Below are positions 27,699-37,977 of a stretch of 48,971 nt of DNA, piece after piece. The notes beneath the pieces were generated by a model. The model did no database searches. It saw only the letters and a program-made list of their open reading frames with translations, and had not been told where the DNA came from. Origin of the DNA: a bacterium (GTDB taxonomy: Bacteria > Verrucomicrobiota > Verrucomicrobiia > Limisphaerales > J093); assembly GCA_021823625.1 (NCBI GenBank), contig JAKANS010000017.1:1-48971 (forward strand), given 5' to 3'. The translations under genes and the position numbers were made by a program. Position 1 is the first letter of the stretch. Each line of letters begins with the position of its first letter.

Positions 27699-30371
27699 TC
27701 AGACCGCGGGGGGCCCGGCGTTCGGCGGCGCGTCCATCTCTGGGGTTTCGGTCGCGTCACCATTTTCTTCCGCAATGACCGGGGCGATGGCCTGGAGTCG
27801 GTCTTTCGCCTCGAGATCGACGAGTTTGACGCCTTGCGTGTTACGACCCGTTTCGCGGATGCCCGCCACGTTGATGCGCACCATCTGGCCGCCGGCGGTG
27901 ATGAGCATGATTTCGTCGGTCTCATGCACGGTCAGGGCGCCGACCACGCCGCCGGTCCGATCGGTGGTCTTCATGGTGATGATGCCTTTGCCGCCACGCG
28001 ACTGCGTCCGGTATTCGTCGAAGCCGGTGCGCTTGCCGAGGCCGTTTTCGCCGGCGACGAGCAGGGTGGCCTCGGGCACCACCACGGCCAGGGCCACGAC
28101 GGCGTCGCCGGATTCGAGGTCGATGCCGCGGACGCCGGTGGCCGGGCGGCCCATCGACCGCACGTCTTCCTCGGAGAAACGGATGCTCATGCCGCCGCGG
28201 GTGATGAGGATGACCTCGTCGTGGCCGCTGGACAGCTTGGCGCCGATGAGCGTGTCACCGGCTTCGATGCCGATGGCGATGATGCCGCCACGGCGCACGT
28301 TGGCGAAGTCCTCCAAGGCGGTCTTTTTCACCGTGCCGTTCTGGGTGGCAAAGAAAACGAAGTCCGGCTGTTGCCAGGTCTGGTCTTCCTTGTTGGGCCC
28401 GGACTTGCTGGGGATCGGGATGAGCTCGGTGATCTTTTCGCCGGCCTGGAGTTCGAGCAGGTTGGCGATGCTCCGGCCTTTGGCGGCGCGCCCCATGTCG
28501 GGGATTTCCAGCACGCGCTCGACATAGACCCGGCCGGTGTTCGTGAAGAACATGAGGTAGTCGTGCGTGCTGGCGGTGAAGAGGTGCTCGATGAAGTCCG
28601 CCTCCGCGCCTTCGACTGCGGAGGTCTCGCGCGTGGCCATGCCGATGACGCCTTTGCCGCCGCGGCGCTGCGCCCGGTAGGAACTGATGTTGGTGCGCTT
28701 GATCAGGCCGTTATGGGTCATCGTGATGATGACCGCCTCGTTGGCGACGAGGTCCTCGATGGCGATCTCGCCTTCGTCGGGCACGATCTGAGTGAGTCGC
28801 GGCGTTGCGTGGCGTTCCTTGATCGCGAGCAATTCGGCCTTGATGATCGCCAGCACGCGCGCTTCGCGGGCGAGGATGTCGAGCAGGTCCTTGATGGACT
28901 CGAGGAGCTTTTCGTACTCGCCGCGGACCTTGTCCACCTCCAGCGCGGTGAGCTGGTAGAGGCGGAGTTCAAGAATGGCGTCGGCCTGCCGTTCCGTGAA
29001 CGCATACCGACCTTCCACGAGGCGGGCTTCGCTGCGGATCAAGATGCCCCAGCGCTCGACCTGGGCCCGCGACCACTCGAAGGCCAGCAGCTTGACCTTG
29101 GCTTCGTCGCGCGTCTTGGAACTGCGGATGATGCGGATGAACTCGTCCAGATTCGCCAGCGCGATGAGGTAGCCTTCGAGCACCTCCGCGCGTTCCTCGG
29201 CCTTGCGCAGTTGGAAGCGCGTGCGGCGCAACACCACCTCGCGCCGGTGCTCGATGTAGCAGGCGATGATTTCCTTGAGGTTGAGCGTCTTGGGACGGCC
29301 ACGGTCGATGGCGAGTGCGTTGACGGCGAAGGTCGTTTCGAGCGCGGTGTGCTTGAACAGGTTGTTGATGACGACCTTCGCGACGGCGTCCCGCTTGATC
29401 TCGATGACGACGCGGGTGTTCTCGTCCGACTCGTCGCGGACGGCGGTGATGTCCTTGAACTCCTTGATCTCGCCTTCGTTGACCAGCGCGGCAATGCGCT
29501 CGACCAGTTGGGCGCGGTTGACGTTGAACGGAATCTGCGTAACGACGATTTGTTCGCGTCCGCCCTTGAGCTGCTCGATGCCGACAACGCCGCGGATTTT
29601 CAGCGACCCGCGCCCGGTCTGAAAATAGTTCCGGATGCCTTCGACGCCGCAAACCATGCAGCCGGTCGGAAAGTCCGGGCCTTTGACGTGCTTCATCAAC
29701 TGCGGAATCGCGATGCCCGGATCGTCGATCTGCGCGCAGATGGCATCCACGACTTCGCCGAGGTTGTGCGGCGCGATGTTCGTGGCCATGCCGACGGCGA
29801 TGCCAGTGCCGCCGTTGACGAGCAGGTTGGGAAAGGCCGCGGGAAAAACCACCGGCTCGGTCAGGCGCTCGTCGTAGTTGGGGACAAAATCGACGGTGTC
29901 TTTGTCCATGTCCTGCATGAGCGTCCCGCCGAGGTGGGACAACCGGGCCTCGGTGTACCGCATGGCGGCGGGGGGATCGCCTTCCACGGAGCCGAAGTTC
30001 CCCTGAGAATCGACGAGGCGCTCGCGCATGGCCCAGGGCTGGGCCATGTGGACGAGGGTCGGGTAGATCACTGCTTCGCCGTGCGGATGGTAATTGCCGG
30101 AAGTGTCGCCGCAAATCTTGGCGCACTTCATGTGCTTCTTGGGCGGGTACAGCCCCAGCTCGTGCATCGCGTAAAGGATGCGGCGCTGCGACGGCTTCAG
30201 GCCGTCCCGCACGTCCGGCAACGCGCGCGAGATGATCACCGACATCGAGTAGTCGAGGAACGAGTTCTTGATTTCGTCGGCGACGTTGATCTTCTCGATC
30301 TTCTCGTTGGCTGCGAACAACGGCGTGTTCTCAGGCGGCATCTGCGGAGGTTGAGGCGGTTGGTCAGCCAT
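27699..30371 (-). CDS. gyrA: DNA gyrase subunit A
   Basis: 890 residues. GyrA cleaves and rejoins DNA through the active-site tyrosine (Y139 in AAMRYTEARLS) and wraps DNA with its beta-pinwheel C-domain. The GyrA box QRRGGKG, which separates gyrase from topoisomerase IV, is present in YRAQRRGGKGVIG. The quinolone-resistance region reads HPHGEAVIYPT (95-105): E. coli Ser83 is Ala100 and Asp87 is Pro104. Thus both residues that anchor the drug-Mg2+ water bridge are naturally absent. The gene starts 8 bp after the VapC-like toxin gene, downstream of gyrB, in a four-gene tandem. Confidence 0.98.
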   Translation of the reverse strand: MADQPPQPPQMPPENTPLFAANEKIEKINVADEIKNSFLDYSMSVIISRALPDVRDGLKPSQRRILYAMHELGLYPPKKHMKCAKICGDTSGNYHPHGEAVIYPTLVHMAQPWAMRERLVDSQGNFGSVEGDPPAAMRYTEARLSHLGGTLMQDMDKDTVDFVPNYDERLTEPVVFPAAFPNLLVNGGTGIAVGMATNIAPHNLGEVVDAICAQIDDPGIAIPQLMKHVKGPDFPTGCMVCGVEGIRNYFQTGRGSLKIRGVVGIEQLKGGREQIVVTQIPFNVNRAQLVERIAALVNEGEIKEFKDITAVRDESDENTRVVIEIKRDAVAKVVINNLFKHTALETTFAVNALAIDRGRPKTLNLKEIIACYIEHRREVVLRRTRFQLRKAEERAEVLEGYLIALANLDEFIRIIRSSKTRDEAKVKLLAFEWSRAQVERWGILIRSEARLVEGRYAFTERQADAILELRLYQLTALEVDKVRGEYEKLLESIKDLLDILAREARVLAIIKAELLAIKERHATPRLTQIVPDEGEIAIEDLVANEAVIITMTHNGLIKRTNISSYRAQRRGGKGVIGMATRETSAVEGAEADFIEHLFTASTHDYLMFFTNTGRVYVERVLEIPDMGRAAKGRSIANLLELQAGEKITELIPIPSKSGPNKEDQTWQQPDFVFFATQNGTVKKTALEDFANVRRGGIIAIGIEAGDTLIGAKLSSGHDEVILITRGGMSIRFSEEDVRSMGRPATGVRGIDLESGDAVVALAVVVPEATLLVAGENGLGKRTGFDEYRTQSRGGKGIITMKTTDRTGGVVGALTVHETDEIMLITAGGQMVRINVAGIRETGRNTQGVKLVDLEAKDRLQAIAPVIAEENGDATETPEMDAPPNAGPPAV

Positions 30372-30379
30372 GGCGAAAA

Positions 30380-30823
30380 TCAGTGAGTTGGCGTGTCGTC
30401 CGCTGGTGGAAACAGCTCAAAGTGCAGCAATTGCGCGGCCGCGCGAAGGCGTGCGTCGGTGGTGGCCAGGGGAAAATCCTGGCACAAATCCGCCGCCGCC
30501 AAGTGAAGGGCATCCAAGGAACGCAATGGCACTTGTGGATGGCAGCGTTCGAGCAGTTGGGCCGCCTTGCGGAGCGTGACGATACTCAAAGGTTGCAGGC
30601 GGATTTCTTCCGCCGCGACCCGCGTCTCGAATTCCCGCCACGCGCGCCGACGGTCGATACCGGATATCTTCCCAGCGCGCTCGCAAGCGAGCAACGCCGA
30701 GAAGATTTCGGTGTAGGCAAGTTCGGAGGTCACCAGCGGTTGCCCCGACAGTTCGCGGACAAAGAACTCGCTGTCCGGTTCAACGACCAGCAGCTTCACC
30801 AGGATGCAGGAATCCAAATACAT
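30380..30823 (-). CDS. PIN-domain toxin, VapC-like
   Basis: 147 residues forming a complete PIN domain, usually an Mg2+-dependent RNase. The four acidic positions are visible: the N-terminal D in MYLDSCILVKLL, the E in TSELAYTEIFSAL, the D in RSLDALHLAAA and the D in PLATTDARLRAAA. Toxins of this family cleave tRNA or rRNA when the antitoxin is degraded. It lies 6 bp after the Phd-like antitoxin gene and 8 bp before gyrA, so it is embedded in the gyrase transcription unit. The fold call is secure; the RNA target is unknown. Confidence 0.9.
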   Translation of the reverse strand: MYLDSCILVKLLVVEPDSEFFVRELSGQPLVTSELAYTEIFSALLACERAGKISGIDRRRAWREFETRVAAEEIRLQPLSIVTLRKAAQLLERCHPQVPLRSLDALHLAAADLCQDFPLATTDARLRAAAQLLHFELFPPADDTPTH

Positions 30824-30829
30824 GCCGGC

Positions 30830-31198
30830 TTACCAGCCCCGCCCGTCACGATCCGCCCGGATGATCTCCTCGGCGGACGGGCCGCCGCGCCACGGCGGCA
30901 TGATTTTCAGGTGATCGAGCGTGCCCGTGAAAGCCTTCCGGGGAGCGCGCGCACCCGCTGGTGACAGCAATGCCTTGGGGCGCCCATCGCTGGTAATCGT
31001 GATTTCCTGGCCGGTGGCAACCAACTCCAGGAGCGCCGAGAGTTTGGCCTTGGCGGCACGTACGGAAATGGACAGCCCCACGCCCGGCAAGGCCACGGCT
31101 TCTTTCAATTCGAGCGCCTGTGGCACGTGCGTTGGGTATTTGACTGGTGTTTTCTTCTTCACACGAGGAATGTAGTCACGCGTGACCACATATGTCAA
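30830..31198 (-). CDS. Phd/YefM-type antitoxin
   Basis: Up to 122 residues from a TTG at 31198. The Phd core is ISVRAAKAKLSALLELVATGQEITITSDGRPKALLSP, the strand-helix-helix-strand DNA-binding fold. The C-terminal tail (DHLKIMPPWRGGPSAEEIIRADRDGRGW) would block the PIN toxin. The 31198 start is doubtful: that TTG is part of a TTGACA promoter box and the first codons lie over a palindrome. A GTG at 31164 or later GTG/TTG codons before the Phd core are more likely starts; none has a strong ribosome site. The gene is 9 bp after gyrB and 6 bp before the toxin. Confidence 0.82.
   Translation of the reverse strand: MTYVVTRDYIPRVKKKTPVKYPTHVPQALELKEAVALPGVGLSISVRAAKAKLSALLELVATGQEITITSDGRPKALLSPAGARAPRKAFTGTLDHLKIMPPWRGGPSAEEIIRADRDGRGW
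31169..31198 (-). promoter_or_regulatory. Promoter with palindromic operator for the toxin-antitoxin pair
   Basis: On the minus strand a perfect TTGACA (31198-31193) is followed after 18 bp by TACATT (31174-31169), a fair -10. Between the boxes lies the perfect palindrome GTCACGCGTGAC (31175-31186), extended by TGT/ACA arms to 20 bp with one mismatched pair. This is the arrangement expected for autorepression by a Phd/VapC complex. It would also give gyrA a second promoter inside the gyrase operon. The motifs are seen directly; function is an inference. Confidence 0.6.
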
Positions 31199-31207
31199 GC
31201 AGTGTTT

Positions 31208-33748
<2,541 letters not shown>

Positions 33749-33750
33749 TT

Positions 33751-33806
33751 AAAAAAAGCCGCTAGGACGGGTTTCCCAAGTCCCCAAAGCCTACCGGGAA
33801 CCCGTC
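33751..33806 (-). terminator. Hairpin with downstream T-run just before gyrB (terminator or leader attenuator)
   Basis: GACGGGTTTCCC at 33766-33777 pairs, with one unpaired base, with GGGAACCCGTC at 33796-33806. On the minus strand the stem is followed after 8 nt by seven T residues (33757-33751), and then gyrB. It could terminate transcripts from the sigma/anti-sigma/secreted-protein unit, or act as a leader element of gyrB. The 8-nt gap before the T-run makes it a non-standard terminator. Confidence 0.4.
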
Positions 33807-33981
33807 TGGGACACAATCGCAAAGTTGATTGAACCACAATCGGTAGTGGAACCGGTTAGGAAGCAGCCGAATTAGTTGTGGCTCCGGCTTTGAAGGTGAC
33901 ACCGACGGTGCCGAGCTTGAGACTCGATCCGGAATCGGTGAAACGAACAGTCGGAGGCCGATTGCCCGACTCGATGGTCGC

Positions 33982-34464
33982 TCACTTCTTGGGAATGGAG
34001 AGCACCACAAACCACGCATCGCCGAACCGATCCTTGGAATCGCCCGCAAGCACCGAGAGTTCGCCCTGTCGCAGCGCTTGAATGGACTGCCGCACGGTCT
34101 TGGTGAGCTTGCCCTCGCCAAACAACTTCACCTCCAGCGTGAAGTCGTCCACCACCCGCAATTCCAGTTCGCAAGCCTTGCTCATCCGCACGTGCTTGGC
34201 CTCGCCGGGCTTGACGCCAAAGGACTCTTCTTTGACCTCGAAATAGTTCTTCCACTTGAAGATGCGTCCGAGTTTTTCCCGCAAGACGGCATCGACCTCG
34301 TGGCACTTGCTGTCATTGGGTTTAGGGTCGTTGGTAGCCCAAATGAGTTGGGCGTTCAGCTTGATTTCGGTGCCGTTGCCGTCGGCGACGAGACTGGCCG
34401 CCACGACCAACCCCAGGACGAAGGAACAGCGAATCAAACGGAGGACAACGAACGATCGGTTCAT
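33982..34464 (-). CDS. Secreted hypothetical protein downstream of the ECF sigma/anti-sigma pair
   Basis: 160 residues with a signal peptide (VLRLIRCSFVLGLVVAASLVADG). The mature part is about 130 residues of mixed alpha/beta character: INAQLIWATNDPKP-type strand, 'EVDAVLREKLGRIFKWKNYFEV', 'ELELRVVDDFTLEVKLFGEGKLTKTV'. No named family is recognised; short proteins like this often follow sigma/anti-sigma pairs in Verrucomicrobiota. It starts 36 bp after the anti-sigma stop, so it is probably the third gene of that operon. A periplasmic role linked to the envelope-stress regulon is an inference from context only. Confidence 0.65.
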   Translation of the reverse strand: MNRSFVVLRLIRCSFVLGLVVAASLVADGNGTEIKLNAQLIWATNDPKPNDSKCHEVDAVLREKLGRIFKWKNYFEVKEESFGVKPGEAKHVRMSKACELELRVVDDFTLEVKLFGEGKLTKTVRQSIQALRQGELSVLAGDSKDRFGDAWFVVLSIPKK

Positions 34465-34500
34465 GGCGTAGTCTGTTGTGACGTAAGCGGCCTGATTTGC

Positions 34501-34971
34501 TCAAAACGACCCGACCCAGACCACGTTAATCTGTTCCGCGTCGGAATGGAAAGTGAACGATCCCAAGTCGTCCAGCGGGGTGTCCACTTCCGAAGCCCGC
34601 ACGTGCTTGTGTTGCCCAACCGGGTGTTCGGGACTGATCAGGAGCAGGGCCAGGACGGCCACGATAGCCGCGGGGGCCAGCCAGCGCAGCCAGGCCGCCC
34701 ACGGTCGGGGCAGTGGTAAGGCGTTGACCGCGACTGACGGTTCGGTGCGATGGATCTGGCGCTCGATCTGGGACCAGTAAAATTCACGCGGTTCGGGCAC
34801 GCTCCGCGACAGTTCGCCGCCGGCGAAACAAGATCGGGCAAACCTCAACTCCGCGGCCAGGCGCGTCAGAGCCGGTTCGGTCTCGGCCCCACGCCGGATC
34901 TCGGCGGCCTCGGCGGCCGGCAATTCGCCGTCCAGCCAGGCCTGAACTTTCAACTCGGTCTCGCGTTTCAT
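34501..34971 (-). CDS. Membrane-bound anti-sigma factor
   Basis: 156 residues from the ATG at 34971, which overlaps the sigma-factor stop as ATGA. The cytoplasmic N-terminus (KVQAWLDGELPAAEAAEIRRGAETEPALTRLAAEL) is the short helical anti-sigma type that starts with 'l.awlDGEL'; no zinc-binding HxxxCxxC is present. One transmembrane helix follows (WLRWLAPAAIVAVLALLLI). The periplasmic tail ends 'SFTFHSDAEQINVVWVGSF', where a near-identical 'fhd...tvvWv' ending is common in verrucomicrobial members. It should hold the ECF sigma factor at the membrane. Translational coupling with the sigma gene is evident from the overlap. Confidence 0.82.
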   Translation of the reverse strand: MKRETELKVQAWLDGELPAAEAAEIRRGAETEPALTRLAAELRFARSCFAGGELSRSVPEPREFYWSQIERQIHRTEPSVAVNALPLPRPWAAWLRWLAPAAIVAVLALLLISPEHPVGQHKHVRASEVDTPLDDLGSFTFHSDAEQINVVWVGSF

Positions 34972-35570
34972 GGCTTTCGCTCCGCTTTCAGTTCCGGCAG
35001 CAGTGCCGCCAGCCGGCGCCGCGCGTAGAACAGGCGCGACATAATGGTCCCGATGGAGCACCCCATCCGTTTGGCGCATTCTTTGTATTCCAAACCCTCA
35101 AATTCATGCAAGATCAACACCGTTCGATGTGCGTCGGAAAGCTGGCTCAATCCCGCGTCGATGCGCGCGCGCAATTCCTCCCGGTCGAGCCGTTCCAGCA
35201 TGTCCACCTGCACCTCCGGGAGATGTCGTTCCACGCCACCGCCTTCCTCGTCCATCTGGTCGATGGACTCCGCCTGAAGGCGCTTCTGTTTGCGCATCGC
35301 GTCCAGGCAAAGGTTGATCACGATCCGCGTGATCCAAGTGGCGAAACTCGATTCGCCTTGGAACTGCACCAGCCGCTGCCACGCCTTCACCCACGCTTCT
35401 TGTGAAAGATCCAGCGCGTCGTCCTCGCTCCGCATCATGCTATACGCCCGCGAATACACCTTGTCGCGATGCCGGGCCACCAGTTCCTCAAAAGCAGGCA
35501 TATTGCCTCGCTGCGCCTGGCGCACCAAGGTGTCGTCGCTTGCGAAGGAGTAATCTTGGCTGCGCGCCAT
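34968..35570 (-). CDS. RNA polymerase ECF sigma factor
   Basis: 200 residues. Region 2 spans about 25-95: FEELVARHRDKVYSRAYSMM, then DALDLSQEAWVKAWQRLVQF with the DLSQE core-binding motif, and FATWITRIVINLCLDAMRKQ for -10 recognition. Region 4 spans about 125-190: LSQLSDAHRTVLILHEFEGLEYKECAKRMGCSIGTIMSRLFYARRRL. It lacks regions 1 and 3, so it is an ECF (group 4) factor. Its gene is 39 bp downstream of hisB on the same strand and overlaps the anti-sigma gene by 4 bp. The stimulus is unknown; membrane anchoring of the anti-sigma suggests an envelope signal. Confidence 0.93.
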   Translation of the reverse strand: MARSQDYSFASDDTLVRQAQRGNMPAFEELVARHRDKVYSRAYSMMRSEDDALDLSQEAWVKAWQRLVQFQGESSFATWITRIVINLCLDAMRKQKRLQAESIDQMDEEGGGVERHLPEVQVDMLERLDREELRARIDAGLSQLSDAHRTVLILHEFEGLEYKECAKRMGCSIGTIMSRLFYARRRLAALLPELKAERKP

Positions 35571-35609
35571 CCGTTCGACGGGTTCCGGCTTCGCACCTAT
35601 TCAATCCCG

Positions 35610-36269
35610 CTACAACCGGCCTTTGGTGCTCGGCAGTCGACCGGCGATGCGTGGATCGCGCTGGCAGGCGGCATCCACTGCCTTGGCAAAAGCCTTGAAC
35701 AGAGCCTCGACGATATGGTGAGGTTCGTCGCCGTAAAGTAGTTCCAAGTGCAAGTTGCAGCGCGCCTCGTTGGTGAAGCCCTGGAAGAACTCCCGCGCCA
35801 GCCCGAAACGGAAGGCCGACGAGGTGTCTTGCTGCCGTTCCCGCCGCGCTACCTGGTACGCCAGCTTGTCCAACCCCCGCCACACCAGGTAAGGCCGGCC
35901 GCTGAAGTCCACCACGCAGCGCGCGAGGCATTCGTCCATCGGCACATACGCCTCGCCGGTGAAAGGATTCCGCGGATCAAATCCGTTGCCGTAACGCCGG
36001 ATGCCCTTTTTGTCGCCAAGCGCTTTGAGCAGCGCCTGGCCGAGTACGATGCCGCAATCCTCGACCGTGTGGTGCGCGTCCACCTCCAGGTCACCCACGC
36101 AACGCAGCTTCAAGTCGATCGCCGAGTGCTTCGCGAACAACGTCAGCATGTGGTCGAAGAAAGGAATGCCGGTGGCGATCTCCGCCTGGCCGGAGCCGTC
36201 AATCGCGAGCGTGACTTGAACCCGGGTCTCCTGCGTGGCGCGCAGCACCCGGGCACGACGAACCTTCAT
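35610..36269 (-). CDS. hisB: Imidazoleglycerol-phosphate dehydratase
   Basis: The sixth step of histidine synthesis, an Mn2+ enzyme. Metal-binding motifs are intact: GIPFFDHML (H40), VDAHHTVEDCGIVLG, CNLHLELLYGDEPHHIVEALFKAFAKAV. At 219 residues it is about 20 longer than usual. The extra sequence is a block at about 95-107 (NGFDPRNPFTGEA) between GIRRYG and YVPMDECLARCVVDFSGRP. The insert is in frame and next to an active-site loop, so it may be a lineage-specific loop. No other his gene is next to it. The ECF sigma gene follows after 39 bp. Confidence 0.95.
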   Translation of the reverse strand: MKVRRARVLRATQETRVQVTLAIDGSGQAEIATGIPFFDHMLTLFAKHSAIDLKLRCVGDLEVDAHHTVEDCGIVLGQALLKALGDKKGIRRYGNGFDPRNPFTGEAYVPMDECLARCVVDFSGRPYLVWRGLDKLAYQVARRERQQDTSSAFRFGLAREFFQGFTNEARCNLHLELLYGDEPHHIVEALFKAFAKAVDAACQRDPRIAGRLPSTKGRL

Positions 36270-36393
36270 GCGTCGCGATTAAACCGCACGCGCCCGGAAA
36301 ACAAAGCTCAAACCGTTGTCGCGGACGCGCGGGCCTTCGCTGCCACCGCGGCCCCCAAAACGCCGATTTGCGCGAAGTTGCCAACCGCTGGGA

Positions 36394-37623
36394 TCAGCAT
36401 TCACGCAGTGCCTCGTACATCGCCACGACATTAGCCGGCGGTGCGTCGGCCAGGATGTTGTGCACTTGCTGGAACACCCAACCGCCTCCAGTCCGCCAGA
36501 TCGCTGCCAGTTCCTTGACATGGGCGCGCACCTGTTCCGGCTCGCCCTGAATGAGCAGCCGCTGGGTGTCGCAACCGCCCCCCCAAAACGTGAGCCGTGA
36601 GCCAAAATCCCGTTTCAGACCAGCCGGGTCCATGCCGCGACAGTTGATCTGCACCGGATTGATCGCGTCCAAGCCGGCCTCGATCAGGCCGTCCAACAAC
36701 TCCCGCACGCCACCACAACAGTGCAGCATGATCTTCACGTGCGGCGCGAGTTCCTTCGCCCGCCGCCACATGACCTGCTCGCGCGGGAAGAAGAACTCCC
36801 GGTACATTTTGGGCGAAACCTGCGGCCCGGATTGCATGCCCAGGTCGTCGCCGAACAGGATGATGTCGATGTGTGGCCCCACCGCAGCCAGGAAGCGCTC
36901 CAGGTTCTTCAAGTGCATTTCCACCACCTTGTCCAGGAACGCATGAGCGCGGCGCGGATCGCCGGCGAGCAGCAGGTAGAAATTGTCGTTCCGATACATG
37001 AACTGGCCCATCTCGATCAAGTTGCCTCCGAACAACCCGATGATCGCGCGGTCGGTCTGCGCGCGCAGCCGCCGCGCGCCTTCGGCCAGCACCTTGGCGC
37101 CTGCCGGTCCAGCCGCCAGCGGGCCGGGCGGCGAGGCGATCGCGGTCCACATGCTCTGGCCGAGGTAATCCGGCAGATGGTCCAAATCGTCCTTTTCCGC
37201 GAACGGCCAGTAGGTTTGCTCGAAGTAGAGCACTCCGTCCGGCATCTGCGAAAGCACGCGGCCGTTTTCTGACAAGATCACCCAACGCCCCAGTTCGCGC
37301 CGCAGGTTCACCCACGCGGGCATCAAACAAGGCGTGCCGTCAGGGAGCGTCCATTCCTGCCAATGCCGGTCCTCCAAGGCGAACGCGCGGCCCAGTTCGA
37401 TCGTGTCCACGCCGAAAAGTCGCAGCACATCCTCATCGACGATGGCGAGCTGTTGAACCGGATCGTACACCCGCAGCAGGGTTGGCATCAGGCCGAGGTG
37501 GCGGCGCAACCGCGCGTAGGCGAGCGCCGCGATGCCCGACGAGCGATGGCCCGAGAGATCCACCGGCGGGCGGTCCGGTTCCTGGTGATTCAAGGCGGCC
37601 AGGACGCGTTCGCGCGAGGTCAT
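36394..37623 (-). CDS. Uroporphyrinogen decarboxylase-family protein (MtaA/CmuA-like methyltransferase type)
   Basis: 409 residues from the ATG at 37623 (MTSRERVLAALNHQEPDRPPVD), the usual start of this group. Motifs include ILFGDDLGMQSGPQVSPKMYREFFFPREQ, KIMLHCCGGVRELLDGLIEAGLDAINPVQINCRGMDP (His-Cys pair for zinc) and LTFWGGGCDTQRLLIQG, with a C-terminal GGGWVFQQVHNILADAPPANVVAMYEAL. These are features of the cobalamin/corrinoid methyltransferase branch, not of true HemE. The enzyme probably moves methyl groups from an unknown methylated compound. It is a lone gene here, divergent from ruvX. Confidence 0.85.
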   Translation of the reverse strand: MTSRERVLAALNHQEPDRPPVDLSGHRSSGIAALAYARLRRHLGLMPTLLRVYDPVQQLAIVDEDVLRLFGVDTIELGRAFALEDRHWQEWTLPDGTPCLMPAWVNLRRELGRWVILSENGRVLSQMPDGVLYFEQTYWPFAEKDDLDHLPDYLGQSMWTAIASPPGPLAAGPAGAKVLAEGARRLRAQTDRAIIGLFGGNLIEMGQFMYRNDNFYLLLAGDPRRAHAFLDKVVEMHLKNLERFLAAVGPHIDIILFGDDLGMQSGPQVSPKMYREFFFPREQVMWRRAKELAPHVKIMLHCCGGVRELLDGLIEAGLDAINPVQINCRGMDPAGLKRDFGSRLTFWGGGCDTQRLLIQGEPEQVRAHVKELAAIWRTGGGWVFQQVHNILADAPPANVVAMYEALREC

Positions 37624-37977
37624 GGCCGGGAGCCTCCAAGACCCGCCGCGGTTTGCCAAGTTCGGAAGCGATGTGTTGCGCGGCCAAAAGAGGAGCGCGG
37701 ATGTCCAATCCGCGTCAGGCAGACTTCGAGCGTCGGCGAGGGCCCCACGGCTGCGACCCGGCCGGTCGCCCGCCAAAGGCCGGAGCGCGGGTGTCCAACC
37801 CACGCCAACCCGCGTCACCTCGCCGAACCTTGCCCCGCGCCCTCCGGCCGCATAGGCTCCCCACGTGAACGCTCGCCAATCCAAAGCTTCGCTGCCCCGC
37901 TGTGCGTCGCGCGCGAATCGAAGCGGACCGGCCACCGCCCCGGCGGCCTGACCGCCCGTCCGCCACGAGAAACCACC
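37624..37977. repeat. Divergent intergenic region with two copies of a small palindromic repeat
   Basis: 354 bp without a gene. Copy A at 37692-37716 and copy B at 37782-37806 share GGAGCGCGG-TGTCCAA-CC and sit 90 bp apart. Each copy is itself an inverted repeat around GTCCA: GCGGAT/ATCCGC in A, GCGGGT/ACCCAC in B with one mismatch. Similar 'gcgga-tccaa-tccgc' palindromes are, from general recall, scattered through verrucomicrobial genomes. They may be non-autonomous mobile elements or RNA hairpins. The promoters of both flanking genes must also lie in this region. Confidence 0.6.

Noticed and set aside
27666-30386. A 906-codon open frame on the plus strand across gyrA
   Set aside because: It is antisense to a perfectly recognisable gyrA. 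Its translation is rich in His, Asp, Val and Arg with no family similarity, as expected of a GC-rich shadow frame.
33872-34306. A 144-codon minus-strand frame overlapping the secreted hypothetical gene
   Set aside because: The overlapping 33982-34464 frame has a signal peptide and operon spacing; this one has neither.
37363-37977. N-terminal extension of the RuvX frame
   Set aside because: The upstream part overlaps the UroD-like gene and palindromic repeats; YqgF homology begins exactly at the ATG at 37978.
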